From Lactonifactor longoviformis DSM 17459 (lineage in GTDB: Bacteria; Bacillota; Clostridia; Lachnospirales; Lachnospiraceae), in contig NZ_FQVI01000006.1 in assembly GCF_900129135.1 (NCBI RefSeq), forward strand, positions 62,001-126,000: a stretch of 64,000 bases of DNA, read 5' to 3'. The notes beneath the pieces were generated by a model. That model searched no databases and was not told the DNA's origin. It saw only the letters and a list, made by a program, of their open reading frames with translations. The translations under genes were made by a program, and so were the position numbers. Below are positions 17,586-26,569 of this stretch, piece after piece (the first letter of the stretch is position 1; each line of letters begins with the position of its first letter).

Positions 17586-18926
17586 ATGAAAAAACGGGCA
17601 TGGCTCTGTCTGCTGGCAGTTACAGTGATGCTGGCAGGCTGTAACGACAAAGCAAATGATAAAACGGAGGAAGAAAGCACATCCTCGCATCAGATAGAGG
17701 AAGAACCTCAGGGGGAGAAAGACCCCAACGGGGAGATAGAATTGCCCGGGAAGCTGTCGGATTTTGCATTTGCTATGGACGGAGAGGCATATTCCCTCCC
17801 CATGTCTGTAGAAGCTTTGAATTCCATGGGATGGATTTACGACGGGGATGATACCAAGAGTATGGACTCAGAATCCTTTTTGGAGGGAAGCACCATTAAA
17901 AGGGGAAAAGTAACTTTGACGGCAGATATTGTGAATCTGGAGGGGGAAACCCTCCCCATAGCCAGCTGTCAAATGGGGGGAATTACCCTTGATCTCAGGG
18001 AGAATAAGGACATGCAGGTAACTCTTCCCGGAGGGATTGTTATGGGAAAGTCCTCTCTGAACGATGTTCTGGAAGCTTACGGGGAGGCTGCGGATCAGTA
18101 TGAAGAAAAGGATACCATTTTTTTGACCTATGAATATGGTATTTATAAGAAAGCAGATTTGCTTTTTGATGCGCAGGAAGAGATTCTGTATAAGATAGAA
18201 ATGAAAAATTTTCGAAGTCCCTCCAGTGAAAAGGGAGCCGGGCAGGTGAGCCGGGAGCCCCCAAAAGAGGTTATGGGTTATACAAGGCCTGAAGGACTTC
18301 AGGAGGATATCTCTGCATTTGCGCTGGAATACGGGGGATTTTACTACAGAATTCCTGCTCCTGTGGCTGAGTTCCTGAAGAACGGCTGGAGTCTTCTGGA
18401 GGAGGGATCTGATAAAAGTGTGGAAGCCGGAAAACATGGGTACGTGGCCCTGGAAAAAGACGGGCAGAGGCTTTACGGAGTAGTAACCAATTACAGTGAT
18501 GTTCCTGTTATTATAGAAAATAGCTTTGTTACGTCTGTCCATGGAGACTTTGAAGTTACCAAGGTGCCGATTAAGGTTTATAAGGGGATCACCCTGGGAA
18601 TGGATGAGGAGAACGTCAAAGCTTTGCTGGACGGCGTGGAATATGTTACAAAAGAAGAGGACGGAGTCCTGAATTATTATTACTATGCGGATGAGGAGCA
18701 GCTGGATTATCTGAAGATCAGCATAGACCAAAGTCTGGGGCTTGTGCGGGAGATAGAGGTTAACAACAATCCCGATGTGCTGCCGCAGAATGAGGGGGAG
18801 CAGGAGGATGGGGAGGATTCGGCGGATGCCACGGCAATGTATACACCGGAGGAGCCGCCCCGGGAAGACAATGTGCCTGCCAGTACCCTGCCCGATGACA
18901 GTAATGAGAAAGGAGAATCAGAATGA
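17586..18926 (+). CDS. Two-repeat lipoprotein of unknown function, coupled to trxB
   Basis: This is a 446-residue protein starting at ATG 17586 behind AAGGAGGT. The lipobox is VTVMLAGC (cysteine about residue 19), followed by an acidic linker. Two domains of about 130 residues share a pattern: the first begins LSDFAFAMDGEAYSLPMSVE, the second ISAFALEYGGFYYRIPAPVA. Each has a later segment of the type VYKGITLGMDEENVKALL / MGKSSLNDVLEAYG, so it is an internal duplication. The C-terminus is acidic, proline-rich and low complexity. The stop overlaps the trxB start (ATGA), which links it to thiol redox expression. I do not recognise a function. Confidence 0.7.
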   Translation: MKKRAWLCLLAVTVMLAGCNDKANDKTEEESTSSHQIEEEPQGEKDPNGEIELPGKLSDFAFAMDGEAYSLPMSVEALNSMGWIYDGDDTKSMDSESFLEGSTIKRGKVTLTADIVNLEGETLPIASCQMGGITLDLRENKDMQVTLPGGIVMGKSSLNDVLEAYGEAADQYEEKDTIFLTYEYGIYKKADLLFDAQEEILYKIEMKNFRSPSSEKGAGQVSREPPKEVMGYTRPEGLQEDISAFALEYGGFYYRIPAPVAEFLKNGWSLLEEGSDKSVEAGKHGYVALEKDGQRLYGVVTNYSDVPVIIENSFVTSVHGDFEVTKVPIKVYKGITLGMDEENVKALLDGVEYVTKEEDGVLNYYYYADEEQLDYLKISIDQSLGLVREIEVNNNPDVLPQNEGEQEDGEDSADATAMYTPEEPPREDNVPASTLPDDSNEKGESE

Positions 18927-19888
18927 GTAAAATCTATGATATGGTAATTATCGGTTCCGGCCCGGCCGGGCTGAGTGCGGCGATCTACGCTGCAAGGGCG
19001 AAGCTGAATGCTATTATACTAGAGCAGAATTATGTAAGCGGAGGCCAGGTTGTGAACACGTATGAGGTAGATAACTATCCGGGACTTCCTGGGATGAATG
19101 GTTTTGATATGGGGGCCAGCTTCCGGGAGCATGCGGAAAAGCTGGGCGCCCAGTTTATTACGGAAAAGGTTCAGGAGGTAGTGCCGGAGACGGAGGACGT
19201 GTCAGAGATGCATGTGGCCGAGGACGGACCTGCAGTTGAGCTTAAAAAGGTTATCACAGACAAAAACGAATATAAGACAAGGACTATTGTGATTGCCGCG
19301 GGCGCCCGCCACAGTAAGCTGGGAATCCCCGGGGAAGAAGAATTTTCCGGCATGGGAGTATCCTACTGCGCTACCTGCGACGGAGCCTTTTTCAAGGACA
19401 AAACAACCGCGGTAATAGGCGGCGGAGATGTGGCTGTGGAAGATGCAATATTTTTGGCCAGGATCTGCAAAAAGGTTTATCTGGTACACCGCAGACATGA
19501 GCTGAGGGCCGCAAAGATCCTTCAGGAGAGACTTTTTTCTTTGGATAACGTGGAGATTGTATGGGATCATGTGGCAAAGGAAATCAAAGGGGAAGGCCAG
19601 GTAAATACGCTGGTGGTTGAAAATGTGAAGGATACTTCCAGAACGGAGCTGGCTGTGGACGGCGTGTTTATTGCCGTAGGTATTAAACCAAATTCAGAAC
19701 TGTTCCAGGGGATTGTGGATACAGATGAAAAGGGATATATCATTGCAGGCGAAGACTGTAAAACAAGTGTGGACGGTATCTTCGCGGCAGGGGATATCCG
19801 AACAAAGATGCTGCGGCAGATTATTACGGCAGCGGCTGACGGGGCGAATTCCGTGACCGCTTCCCAGAACTATCTGCTGGGGATTTAG
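18923..19888 (+). CDS. trxB: Thioredoxin reductase
   Basis: This is a 321-residue flavoprotein. The FAD motif GSGPAGLSAA is at residues 11-20, the redox-active pair CATC at 149-152 followed by DGAFF, the NAD(P)H motif GGGDVAVEDA at about 165, and HRRHELRA gives the NADPH-type arginines. It reduces oxidised thioredoxin. It is the second gene after a lipoprotein, with an ATGA overlap; thioredoxin itself is encoded separately at 32606. A strong terminator follows. Confidence 0.95.
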   Translation: MSKIYDMVIIGSGPAGLSAAIYAARAKLNAIILEQNYVSGGQVVNTYEVDNYPGLPGMNGFDMGASFREHAEKLGAQFITEKVQEVVPETEDVSEMHVAEDGPAVELKKVITDKNEYKTRTIVIAAGARHSKLGIPGEEEFSGMGVSYCATCDGAFFKDKTTAVIGGGDVAVEDAIFLARICKKVYLVHRRHELRAAKILQERLFSLDNVEIVWDHVAKEIKGEGQVNTLVVENVKDTSRTELAVDGVFIAVGIKPNSELFQGIVDTDEKGYIIAGEDCKTSVDGIFAAGDIRTKMLRQIITAAADGANSVTASQNYLLGI

Positions 19889-19906
19889 TCCCGGCAGAGG
19901 GCAGTA

Positions 19907-19950
19907 ACCGCTGGGGTATACAGGATACTGTATACCCCAGCGGTTTTTTT
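19907..19950 (+). terminator. Terminator after trxB
   Basis: A 16-bp perfect stem (19907-19922 with 19929-19944), a short loop and a run of seven or more T. Confidence 0.92.
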
Positions 19951-20016
19951 GCAGGCTCAGTGCGGGAATTTGTCCGATAAAGAAATATTAAGTAAAAATA
20001 AACAGATATTAAATAT

Positions 20017-20077
20017 TTGACATAAAAACCTCCGCGTGATAGAATAAAAATGTAATAAGTCGTAACAAGTTCGTAAC
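20017..20077 (+). promoter_or_regulatory. Promoter of the NlpC/P60 gene with WalR-like direct repeats
   Basis: TTGACA (20017-20022), a 17-bp spacer and TAGAAT (20040-20045) form a good sigma-A promoter. Just downstream are TGTAAT (20051), CGTAAC (20061) and CGTAAC (20072). The last two have exactly the N5 spacing of the WalR consensus TGTWAH-N5-TGTWAH, although T is replaced by C at position 1. Sites downstream of the -10 would be expected to repress. Confidence 0.5.
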
Positions 20078-20143
20078 ATTTAAAAGAGACATCAGCGTAA
20101 GACTTATACATAAAAAATTAGAAGGTTATATTTGGAGGGTAAT

Positions 20144-21130
20144 ATGAGGAACAAAATTGCAAAAGTAACAGTGTGTGCGCTCACTGGACTGACAGTACTC
20201 GCAGGTTCTCCGGTGAATGCACATGCACTGCCTACGGAGTCTGCACTTGCGGGAATCAGTCTACCTTTAGAGAAAACCTATGAAGCAGTAGGGAGTATGG
20301 CAGCTGCCAATGTGGAGGATTATGTTAACATCAGAAGCGGAGCATCTGAGGAGAGCGAAATTGTGGGGAAACTCTACCGCGGGGCAGTGGCAGCGATTAC
20401 AGGACTGGAAGGGGAATGGTATCAGGTATCATCCGGTTCTGTAGAGGGATACATAAAGCGGGAGTATTTGATTTATGGAGAGGAGGCAGAGCCTGCCATC
20501 CGGGAAGCCAGGACAAGCACAGCTACAGTGAATACAGAGGTTCTTCATGTCCGGGCGGACAAGACTATGGATGCGGAAATTCTCGGCACTTTGCAGGAAG
20601 GGGAGCGGATTCCGGTAATAGAATCCTTGGAGGGATGGGAAAAGATTTCCTACGGGGAGCAGGAAGGATATATTTCTCAGGAATATGTAAGTCTGGAAAG
20701 CGGCTATGAGACGGCGGAGTCTATAGAAGAGGAGCAGGCCCGGCTGGCAGAGGAAGCAGCCAGACAGGAGGCTGGGATCCGTCAGGAGATGGTATCTTAC
20801 TCGAAACAGTTTTTGGGCAATCCTTATGTCTGGGGTGGGACAAGCCTTACCAATGGCACGGACTGTTCGGGATTTGTGCAGTCCCTGTATGCGCATTTCG
20901 GATATGCCATTCCACGGGACTCCAGATCCCAGGCCGCAGGTGCGGCAGGGATCTCCCAGGAGGAGATGCAGCCAGGGGACTTGCTGTTTTACAGCAGGGG
21001 AGGTTCTATTAACCATGTGGCCATGTATATTGGGGACGGACAGATCATCCATGCCAGCAACCCGAAAACAGGCATTAAAATTTCTCCTTATGATTACAGG
21101 CAGCCTGTGAAAGTAGGGCGTTATATCTGA
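20144..21130 (+). CDS. Secreted SH3-domain NlpC/P60 cell-wall hydrolase
   Basis: This is a 328-residue protein from ATG 20144 (GGAGGGT upstream). A signal peptide ends near VNAHALP. Two bacterial SH3 domains follow (about residues 50-110 and 125-185, each with a LNVRSG-like YVNIRSGAS / VLHVRADKT), then a charged helical linker EEEQARLAEEAARQEAG. The C-terminal NlpC/P60 peptidase has catalytic Cys in NGTDCSGFVQSLY, His in INHVAMYIG and a polar residue after IIHASNP. Such enzymes cut gamma-D-Glu-mDAP or related bonds in peptidoglycan. The gene is monocistronic, with its own promoter and terminator. Confidence 0.93.
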   Translation: MRNKIAKVTVCALTGLTVLAGSPVNAHALPTESALAGISLPLEKTYEAVGSMAAANVEDYVNIRSGASEESEIVGKLYRGAVAAITGLEGEWYQVSSGSVEGYIKREYLIYGEEAEPAIREARTSTATVNTEVLHVRADKTMDAEILGTLQEGERIPVIESLEGWEKISYGEQEGYISQEYVSLESGYETAESIEEEQARLAEEAARQEAGIRQEMVSYSKQFLGNPYVWGGTSLTNGTDCSGFVQSLYAHFGYAIPRDSRSQAAGAAGISQEEMQPGDLLFYSRGGSINHVAMYIGDGQIIHASNPKTGIKISPYDYRQPVKVGRYI

Positions 21131-21208
21131 GAAGGCCGCCCTGGATACATTCCGTAGGGCAGCTGACAGCAGAAGGGGAATAAGGCGGAGTATATCATAT
21201 AAAAGGAG

Positions 21209-21245
21209 GCAGCCATCTGCGAGGGAGTGCAGATGGCTGCTTTTA
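21209..21245 (+). terminator. Terminator after the NlpC/P60 gene
   Basis: A perfect 12-bp stem (21209-21220 with 21229-21240), an 8-nt loop and TTTT. Confidence 0.85.
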
Positions 21246-21290
21246 CGTTGAAGACAAATATTAGGTAAATACGCAGTGCGTATTAAGGGC

Positions 21291-21887
21291 TTAAGCAGAC
21301 GGTGTGAAAGAGCCGCCGTCCATGACAGTCACAGTTATAGTTACTGCCTTATCACCATCCATTTCCACGGTAAGAATGGAGCCTACAGAGATGTCATCCA
21401 GAGAACCCTCAGAGGTTTCTCCCCTGGTGTCCAGTACAATAGACACGGAATCATCTGCAGCAATGGTAGTTTCCTCACCGGTCAGTTCTAGCCCGCCCGG
21501 CAGACCAATCCCGTTGTCCGGAGGAGTGAAGCCGTCCTCACCGCCGGGAGGGGTACCGCCATTCTCCGCGTCCGGGGGAGTGAAGCCGTCCTCGCCGCCG
21601 GGAGGGGTACCGCCATTCTCCATGTCCGGGAGTGTGCCGCTGTCCTCACCGTCTGGAGGAGTGCCGGGGGTTTCACCATCCGGAGGCTGCATCTTCTCAT
21701 TCTCAGAACGCTCACCAAGGGCCAGTGTGATGGTGCCGTCTTCCACTGCCGTTACCTGACCCAGGATACTTTTGCTCTCCTGAGAGGTATCTTTGGCTGT
21801 ATCATCGGAACTGCCTGACTGACAGCCCACAGCAAGAAACGCTGCTGCGGTGAGACATAAGATTCCGGTAAGTATACGCTTCTTCAT
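21291..21887 (-). CDS. Small lipoprotein with tandem Pro/Gly/Asp repeats
   Basis: A protein of about 198 residues. ATG 21887 is preferred because it gives a compact lipoprotein signal (LTAAAFLAVGC); ATG 21899 is the alternative. After the lipid anchor comes a short domain (ILGQVTAVEDGTITLALGE), then a nine-residue repeat of the type GTPPGGEDG/FTPPDAENG present about six times. A conserved-looking C-terminal domain follows (ETTIAADDSVSIVLDTRG, ending TITVTVMDGG). The repeat is probably an extended spacer at the cell surface. I do not recognise a function. Confidence 0.7.
   Translation of the reverse strand: MKKRILTGILCLTAAAFLAVGCQSGSSDDTAKDTSQESKSILGQVTAVEDGTITLALGERSENEKMQPPDGETPGTPPDGEDSGTLPDMENGGTPPGGEDGFTPPDAENGGTPPGGEDGFTPPDNGIGLPGGLELTGEETTIAADDSVSIVLDTRGETSEGSLDDISVGSILTVEMDGDKAVTITVTVMDGGSFTPSA
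21517..21675. repeat. 54-bp tandem repeat within the lipoprotein gene
   Basis: A 54-bp unit (18 codons, itself two 9-codon halves) is present in two nearly identical copies starting at 21526 and 21580, with degenerate half-copies after them. The near identity at DNA level suggests recent expansion by slippage or recombination. Confidence 0.75.
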
Positions 21888-22098
21888 AAACCATATCATC
21901 CCTTTCCGCCGGAGCTTCTATGTCAGTCCGGCTAACATGGTTATCATAAGTGCTGTTCCTTAAATTACTCTGAAAGTAAGGGAAGTTCCACAAGTTATTT
22001 CCTGAAAATCCGACGTATAATTTTCAGAAAATTCACGTTTGTAAAAAATGCACAAAGTTTGTCGAACCATGTAAAAAACCCTCCTTTTCATCAACAAT

Positions 22099-22173
22099 TT
22101 ATCCATAAAGTTATCCACATGGTAAAAAGTTGGTAATAGCTATAAAATGGAGTTGTACACAAAGTTATCCACA
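22099..22173 (+). other. Cluster of DnaA-box-like sequences
   Basis: TTATCCATA (22099-22107) and two perfect TTATCCACA boxes (22111-22119 and 22165-22173) lie in an AT-rich, gene-free stretch. A degenerate TTATCCCAA begins at 22494. No dnaA, dnaN or rpmH is nearby, so this is not clearly oriC. It may titrate DnaA or be part of a promoter. Confidence 0.5.
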
Positions 22174-22370
22174 TCGTCCACAAAAAAGTGGTTAAAGTAG
22201 AGTGTTTTACATAAAATAATAAAGAACAAAGGTTTTGTGAAGTTCTTATAAATCGCATTATTTCGAAAAAAAACCACCCAAATCCCTTGACTTTTTCAAT
22301 GTCAAATATCGGTCAAAGGCCGTCGAAACTGAGCGACATAACCAAACAACTTAACAAATTGTGTAAAAAT

Positions 22371-22408
22371 TTAGGTTTACCATAACCTAAACATTATGGT
22401 AAACCTAA
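22371..22408. repeat. Perfect 15-bp inverted repeat
   Basis: A perfect inverted repeat (22371-22385 with 22394-22408) has an 8-nt spacer whose CCTAA echoes the arms. It lies in the gene-free region between the DnaA-like boxes and the long inverted element. It has no T tract, so it is a possible protein-binding site rather than a terminator. Confidence 0.65.
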
Positions 22409-22499
22409 CATAAACTACCGTTCTCCCCCCTGCTAAACAACGAAACACTAGGTTAGGAAAGTCTTTCCGCCGATCAGTTCCAGCCAACAAAGTTTATCC

Positions 22500-22707
22500 C
22501 AAGAAAAGATGGGTGCAAGGGTGGCAGCAGAGGGCGACTGGCAGGCGAGGTCAAGCGGAGACGAGCCGAAGATCCACGGCCAGTGAACACTTAGCCGCGA
22601 AGGCTTTCCTGAGCTGCTTAGTGATCACTAGACCGTTAGCTGAGGCGGGCGCAGCCTCGAGTCTGCCAGTCGCCCTCTGCTGCCACCCTTGCACCCATCT
22701 TTTCTTG
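22500..22707. ncRNA. 208-nt element with 45-bp inverted arms: candidate structured RNA or mobile element
   Basis: The arms 22500-22544 and 22663-22707 are perfectly complementary. They enclose 118 nt that can fold further: GAGGC/GCCTC around 22642-22657, AGCC/GGCT around 22593-22605, CACT..AGC/GCT..AGTG around 22588-22624, and an AGTGATCACT palindrome. It is GC-rich inside an AT-rich gap, between the V-ATPase operon terminator and the DnaA-like boxes. Size and a long closing helix recall Firmicute structured RNAs of about 200 nt such as the raiA motif, but I cannot confirm a match. No target-site duplication is evident for a MITE. Strand is undetermined. Confidence 0.5.
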
Positions 22708-22716
22708 AACATCAAT

Positions 22717-22748
22717 AAAAAACGAGACCTGATCCCAAAGACCAGGTC
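22717..22748 (-). terminator. Terminator of the V-type ATPase operon
   Basis: On the minus strand GACCTG (22743-22748) pairs with CAGGTC (22726-22731) and is followed, after CTCG-type bases, by TTTTTT (22717-22722). It starts 8 nt beyond the last gene of the operon. Confidence 0.75.
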
Positions 22749-22755
22749 CCCTGAC

Positions 22756-23376
22756 TCATCCTTTCCCCTGCATCCTTTTTATTACCTTCAGCCGGGTAAA
22801 TTCCTCACGTTCCTTCTCCTCCAAAGCATTCTGAATATCCTTGCTCAGCGCTTCAAATTTAGGAATCGTTATATTTTTCAGTGCGTTAGCGCGTTTCTGT
22901 GTTTTTTTAATATTGACGGCCAGCCGGTAAGCAGCGTTCTCCACCATAGAGAGCCGGATAGTCAGCTCCTTCACCCTCTCAAATGCAGCCTTGGCCTCGT
23001 CCAGTACAGATTTTGTGCCATAGTAGGCATAAGTTGGAACAGAAGAACCTTTATCATACTCTACAAGCGGTATCTCCGTACCCATAACACTTCTGGTTTT
23101 AATCCGGATGGAAGTCTCCACCGGGACGGAGAAGGATATCTGTGCCACCATATTAATGCCCAGCACCATATTGGCGCTCTGAAGGGCCGCATAGGCGGTT
23201 CGGAACGTTACATCAATCTGTGACTGAATCTCTTTCGCCTGGTCAATGAGGCCCATCAGCTCGCGGATGAGAATGTTCCGTTTTTTATCCATGAGTTCAA
23301 AGCCCTGTCTGGAGAGGGCAAGGGAGTTTTTTGCCAATATAAGGTTTCCTTTGGTAGGAAATGTATTCGGATCCAT
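22756..23376 (-). CDS. atpD: V-type ATP synthase subunit D
   Basis: This is a 206-residue, mostly helical protein with the subunit D pattern: an N-terminal PTKGNLILAKNSLALSRQGFELMDKKRNIL and a C-terminal ALEEKEREEFTRLKVIKRM. Subunit D is the central rotor shaft that links the catalytic A3B3 head to the membrane ring. It is the last gene of the nine-gene operon and starts 17 nt after the B subunit gene. Confidence 0.95.
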   Translation of the reverse strand: MDPNTFPTKGNLILAKNSLALSRQGFELMDKKRNILIRELMGLIDQAKEIQSQIDVTFRTAYAALQSANMVLGINMVAQISFSVPVETSIRIKTRSVMGTEIPLVEYDKGSSVPTYAYYGTKSVLDEAKAAFERVKELTIRLSMVENAAYRLAVNIKKTQKRANALKNITIPKFEALSKDIQNALEEKEREEFTRLKVIKRMQGKG

Positions 23377-23392
23377 AAAATCCCTCCCTTAC

Positions 23393-24787
23393 TTATACTT
23401 CCGCCTTAACTTCCGTGGGTTTATAGTACTTATCAAGAATCTTAGTATCAATACGGTCCAGCTCTTCTTTCGGCAGCATGCCAAGGAGCTCCCACCCTTT
23501 TTCCAGGGTATCAATAATCGTTCGGTTTTCCAGAGGCCCCTGACCTACAAACTCATGTTCAAAAGCATTGCCGAACAGAAGGTATTTTTTATCCAGCGGA
23601 GACAATTCGTCTTCACCGATAACGGATGCCAGGGCTCTTGCATCCCCCACCTTTGCATAGCAGGAAAACAGCTGGTTGGCAACATCCTGGTGATCCACCC
23701 GGGTGTATCCTTCACCGATCCCATCCTTCATCAAGCGGGACAGGGAGGGTAGTACATTGATGGGCGGATAGATGGCCTGGCCGTGCAGCTGCCGGTCAAG
23801 CACGATCTGACCTTCCGTAATATAACCCGTAAGGTCAGGAATGGGATGCGTAATGTCATCATTAGGCATGGTCAGGATAGGGATCTGTGTAACAGAACCT
23901 TTCCCCCCCTTCACAATGCCTGCCCTCTCATATAAGGTTGCCAGCTCACTGTACAGATAACCGGGATAGCCCTTTCTGGAAGGAATCTCGCCCTTCGAAG
24001 AGGAGACCTCACGCATAGCCTCTGCAAAGGAAGTGATATCTGTGAGAATAACCAGGATATGCATTCCTCTCTCAAAGGCCAGATACTCGGCTGCTGTCAA
24101 AGCAACCTTAGGGGTGATCAACCGCTCCACTACTGGGTCATTGGCCAGATTCAGATACATAACAACGTGGTCAGACACACCGCTTTCCTCAAAGGTCCGG
24201 CGGAAAAATTCTGCCACATCGTATTTAACCCCCATAGCGGCAAATACAATAGCGAACTGTTCATCTGTGTCATCCCCCAGGGAGGCCTGCTGTACAATCT
24301 GGGCGGCCAGCTGATCGTGGGGAAGTCCGTTTCCTGAAAAGATAGGAAGCTTCTGTCCGCGGATCAGAGTGGTGAGTCCGTCAATGGCTGAGATACCTGT
24401 GCGGATATAGTTTCTGGGATACTCTCTGGTCACCGGGTTTAACGGAAGTCCGTTTACATTGACCTTAGTATCAGAGATAATGGGGCCCAGTCCGTCGATG
24501 GGCTGGCCGATCCCGTTAAAGGTACGCCCCAGGATATCAGAAGAAAGATTGATTTCCATAGGGTGTCCGGTCAATTTTGTATGGGTATTGATGAGGGACA
24601 TGCTCTCCGTTCCCTCAAACACCTGAATTACTGCTTTATCTTCGTATATTTCTACAATACGCCCCAGCTTTCTGGTGCCGTCATCCATGCGAAACTCTAC
24701 CATTTCATCAAAGAATGCGCCTTTTACATCTTCCAGAACAACAAGGGGGCCGTTTACTTCGCTTAGTCCTAAATATTCAATTGCCAT
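23393..24787 (-). CDS. atpB: V-type ATP synthase subunit B
   Basis: A protein of about 464 residues, the regulatory (non-catalytic) nucleotide-binding subunit. The P-loop position is degenerate ([15 protein letters not shown] instead of GxxxxGKT), as expected for B, and the hallmark [17 protein letters not shown] is present. ATG 24787 is preferred because GGAGGG is 8 nt upstream; ATG 24793 is too close to that site. It forms the head with subunit A, encoded just upstream. Confidence 0.96.
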   Translation of the reverse strand: MAIEYLGLSEVNGPLVVLEDVKGAFFDEMVEFRMDDGTRKLGRIVEIYEDKAVIQVFEGTESMSLINTHTKLTGHPMEINLSSDILGRTFNGIGQPIDGLGPIISDTKVNVNGLPLNPVTREYPRNYIRTGISAIDGLTTLIRGQKLPIFSGNGLPHDQLAAQIVQQASLGDDTDEQFAIVFAAMGVKYDVAEFFRRTFEESGVSDHVVMYLNLANDPVVERLITPKVALTAAEYLAFERGMHILVILTDITSFAEAMREVSSSKGEIPSRKGYPGYLYSELATLYERAGIVKGGKGSVTQIPILTMPNDDITHPIPDLTGYITEGQIVLDRQLHGQAIYPPINVLPSLSRLMKDGIGEGYTRVDHQDVANQLFSCYAKVGDARALASVIGEDELSPLDKKYLLFGNAFEHEFVGQGPLENRTIIDTLEKGWELLGMLPKEELDRIDTKILDKYYKPTEVKAEV

Positions 24788-24802
24788 ATTCATTACCCTC
24801 CT

Positions 24803-26569
24803 TTACGCATTCTTTTCCAAAACTTTATCGTAGAACTCGTCGACAGCCTTTTTGTAGTCCTCAAACATTTCAGGCTTATCGTTGGGAACATCATATTTGA
24901 TTGCAATTATCCTTTCAAAGATGTTATCCTCTTTCAGGATGGACATAGGCATGCCCATAGCAATGAGTGCTTTTGATTTCTTATAGAGATATAAAATCAC
25001 TTCCATCATAAGAAACTGCTTGCTCATAGGGACACAGGTATCTTCCGGGTGGAAAGCATTCTGCTGCAGGAATCCCAGGCGTACCACCCTTGCAATTTCC
25101 AGAGTCAGCTTTTGATCATCCGGCAGCACGTCACTTCCGATTAGCTTTACGATCTCCATAAGACTGCTCTCCTGATTCAGGATAGCCAGTAACTGGTTTC
25201 GGTAGTCTACGAATTTGGGTGAGACCTCATCCTTGTACCAGGGAGCCAGATCATTGAGATATTCGCTGTAGCTGGTAAGCCAATGGATGGCCGGGAAATG
25301 TCTTGCATATGCCAGTGATTTATCCAGGCCCCAGAAGCAGCGGACAAATCGTTTGGTATTCTGGGTGACAGGCTCTGAGAAGTCGCCTCCCTGGGGTGAT
25401 ACCGCACCGATGATGGACACAGAGCCCTCGGTACCGTTCAGGTTCTGCATCATCCCTGCTCTTTCATAGAAGGCGGAGAGGCGTGATGCCAGATAGGCAG
25501 GGAAGCCCTCCTCTGCGGGCATTTCTTCAAGACGTCCGGATAATTCACGGAGCGCTTCTGCCCAGCGGGAAGTGGAGTCAGCCATGATAGCCACATCATA
25601 TCCCATATCCCGGTAATACTCTGCCAGGGTAAGCCCTGTGTAAATGGAGGCCTCACGGGCCGCAACCGGCATATTGGAGGTATTGGCGATGAGGGTGGTC
25701 CGATCCATCAGCAGATTGCCTGTTTTAGGATCCTGAAGTTCACCGAATTCTTCGAGCACCTGGGTCATCTCATTTCCGCGCTCTCCGCATCCGATGTATA
25801 CGATAATATCTGCATCTGACCATTTAGCGATCTGATGCTGGGTCATGGTTTTCCCGGTCCCGAAGCCTCCCGGTACGGCTGCGGTTCCCCCTTTGGCAAT
25901 AGGAAACAGGGTATCCAGGATACGCTGGCCGGTGATCAGAGGCTTGCTGGCCGGATAGCGCTTATCTGTGGGTCTGGCGATTCGGATCGGCCACTTCTGT
26001 GCCAGCCGGACCTCCACCTCAGAGCCGTCGTGCCTCTGTACGGTTACAATAGGATCGTTAATAGTATACTGTCCGTCTTCTGCTGTCTTTATAATTCTTC
26101 CTCTCAGATAGGGAGGAATCATAGATTTGTGTACAATGGATTTGGTCTCCGGTATCTCCGCAATTATGGTGCCTCCGCTTACCTCGTCTCCCACGGAGAC
26201 TGTAAGATGGACATCCCATTTTTTATCGGGATCCAGAGAATCCACCTGCATTCCCCGGGAAATATATTTGCCCGATTCTTTTGCGATTTCACTTAAAGGT
26301 CTCTGGATACCGTCAAAAATATTATTTAAGATACCAGGTCCCAGGAGAACAGACACAGCGTCCCCGGTTGCAGTTACCTTTTCTCCGGGCCGCAGGCCGG
26401 AGGTTTCCTCATAGACCTGTACGGTTGTTGTGTCTTTGGTCAGGCCGATAACCTCGCCTACCAGATGCTCTTCTCCGACATAAACCATCTCTGACATTTT
26501 AAAACCGGTGTTGCCTTTTAGGTAAATGACAGGGCCGTTGATGCCGTAGATAATTCCTGTTTTATTCAT
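24803..26569 (-). CDS. atpA: V-type ATP synthase subunit A (catalytic)
   Basis: A protein of about 588 residues from ATG 26569 (GGAGGG upstream). Walker A is GGFGTGKT at residues 234-241. The catalytic region includes [16 protein letters not shown], and the usual V/A-type non-homologous insert lies at about residues 115-185. It hydrolyses or makes ATP in the A3B3 head. The start overlaps the end of the E subunit gene by 8 nt, giving translational coupling. Confidence 0.96.
   Translation of the reverse strand: MNKTGIIYGINGPVIYLKGNTGFKMSEMVYVGEEHLVGEVIGLTKDTTTVQVYEETSGLRPGEKVTATGDAVSVLLGPGILNNIFDGIQRPLSEIAKESGKYISRGMQVDSLDPDKKWDVHLTVSVGDEVSGGTIIAEIPETKSIVHKSMIPPYLRGRIIKTAEDGQYTINDPIVTVQRHDGSEVEVRLAQKWPIRIARPTDKRYPASKPLITGQRILDTLFPIAKGGTAAVPGGFGTGKTMTQHQIAKWSDADIIVYIGCGERGNEMTQVLEEFGELQDPKTGNLLMDRTTLIANTSNMPVAAREASIYTGLTLAEYYRDMGYDVAIMADSTSRWAEALRELSGRLEEMPAEEGFPAYLASRLSAFYERAGMMQNLNGTEGSVSIIGAVSPQGGDFSEPVTQNTKRFVRCFWGLDKSLAYARHFPAIHWLTSYSEYLNDLAPWYKDEVSPKFVDYRNQLLAILNQESSLMEIVKLIGSDVLPDDQKLTLEIARVVRLGFLQQNAFHPEDTCVPMSKQFLMMEVILYLYKKSKALIAMGMPMSILKEDNIFERIIAIKYDVPNDKPEMFEDYKKAVDEFYDKVLEKNA

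Larger units (their letters stand above)
21900..22755. other. Gene-free region of about 850 bp
   Basis: No credible coding frame is seen; the frame reading rightward through 22513-23223 merely crosses the inverted element and the atpD antisense strand. The region holds the DnaA-box-like cluster, a 15-bp inverted repeat, the 208-nt inverted element and the V-ATPase operon terminator. Confidence 0.7.

Noticed and set aside
21960-22500. Full chromosomal origin (oriC)
   Set aside because: Only three to four DnaA-like boxes and no dnaA, dnaN, rpmH or gyrase genes; kept as a DnaA-box cluster only.
22513-23223. 236-codon open frame on the plus strand
   Set aside because: It runs through the long inverted repeat and then antisense to atpD, and has no ribosome site or recognisable protein pattern.
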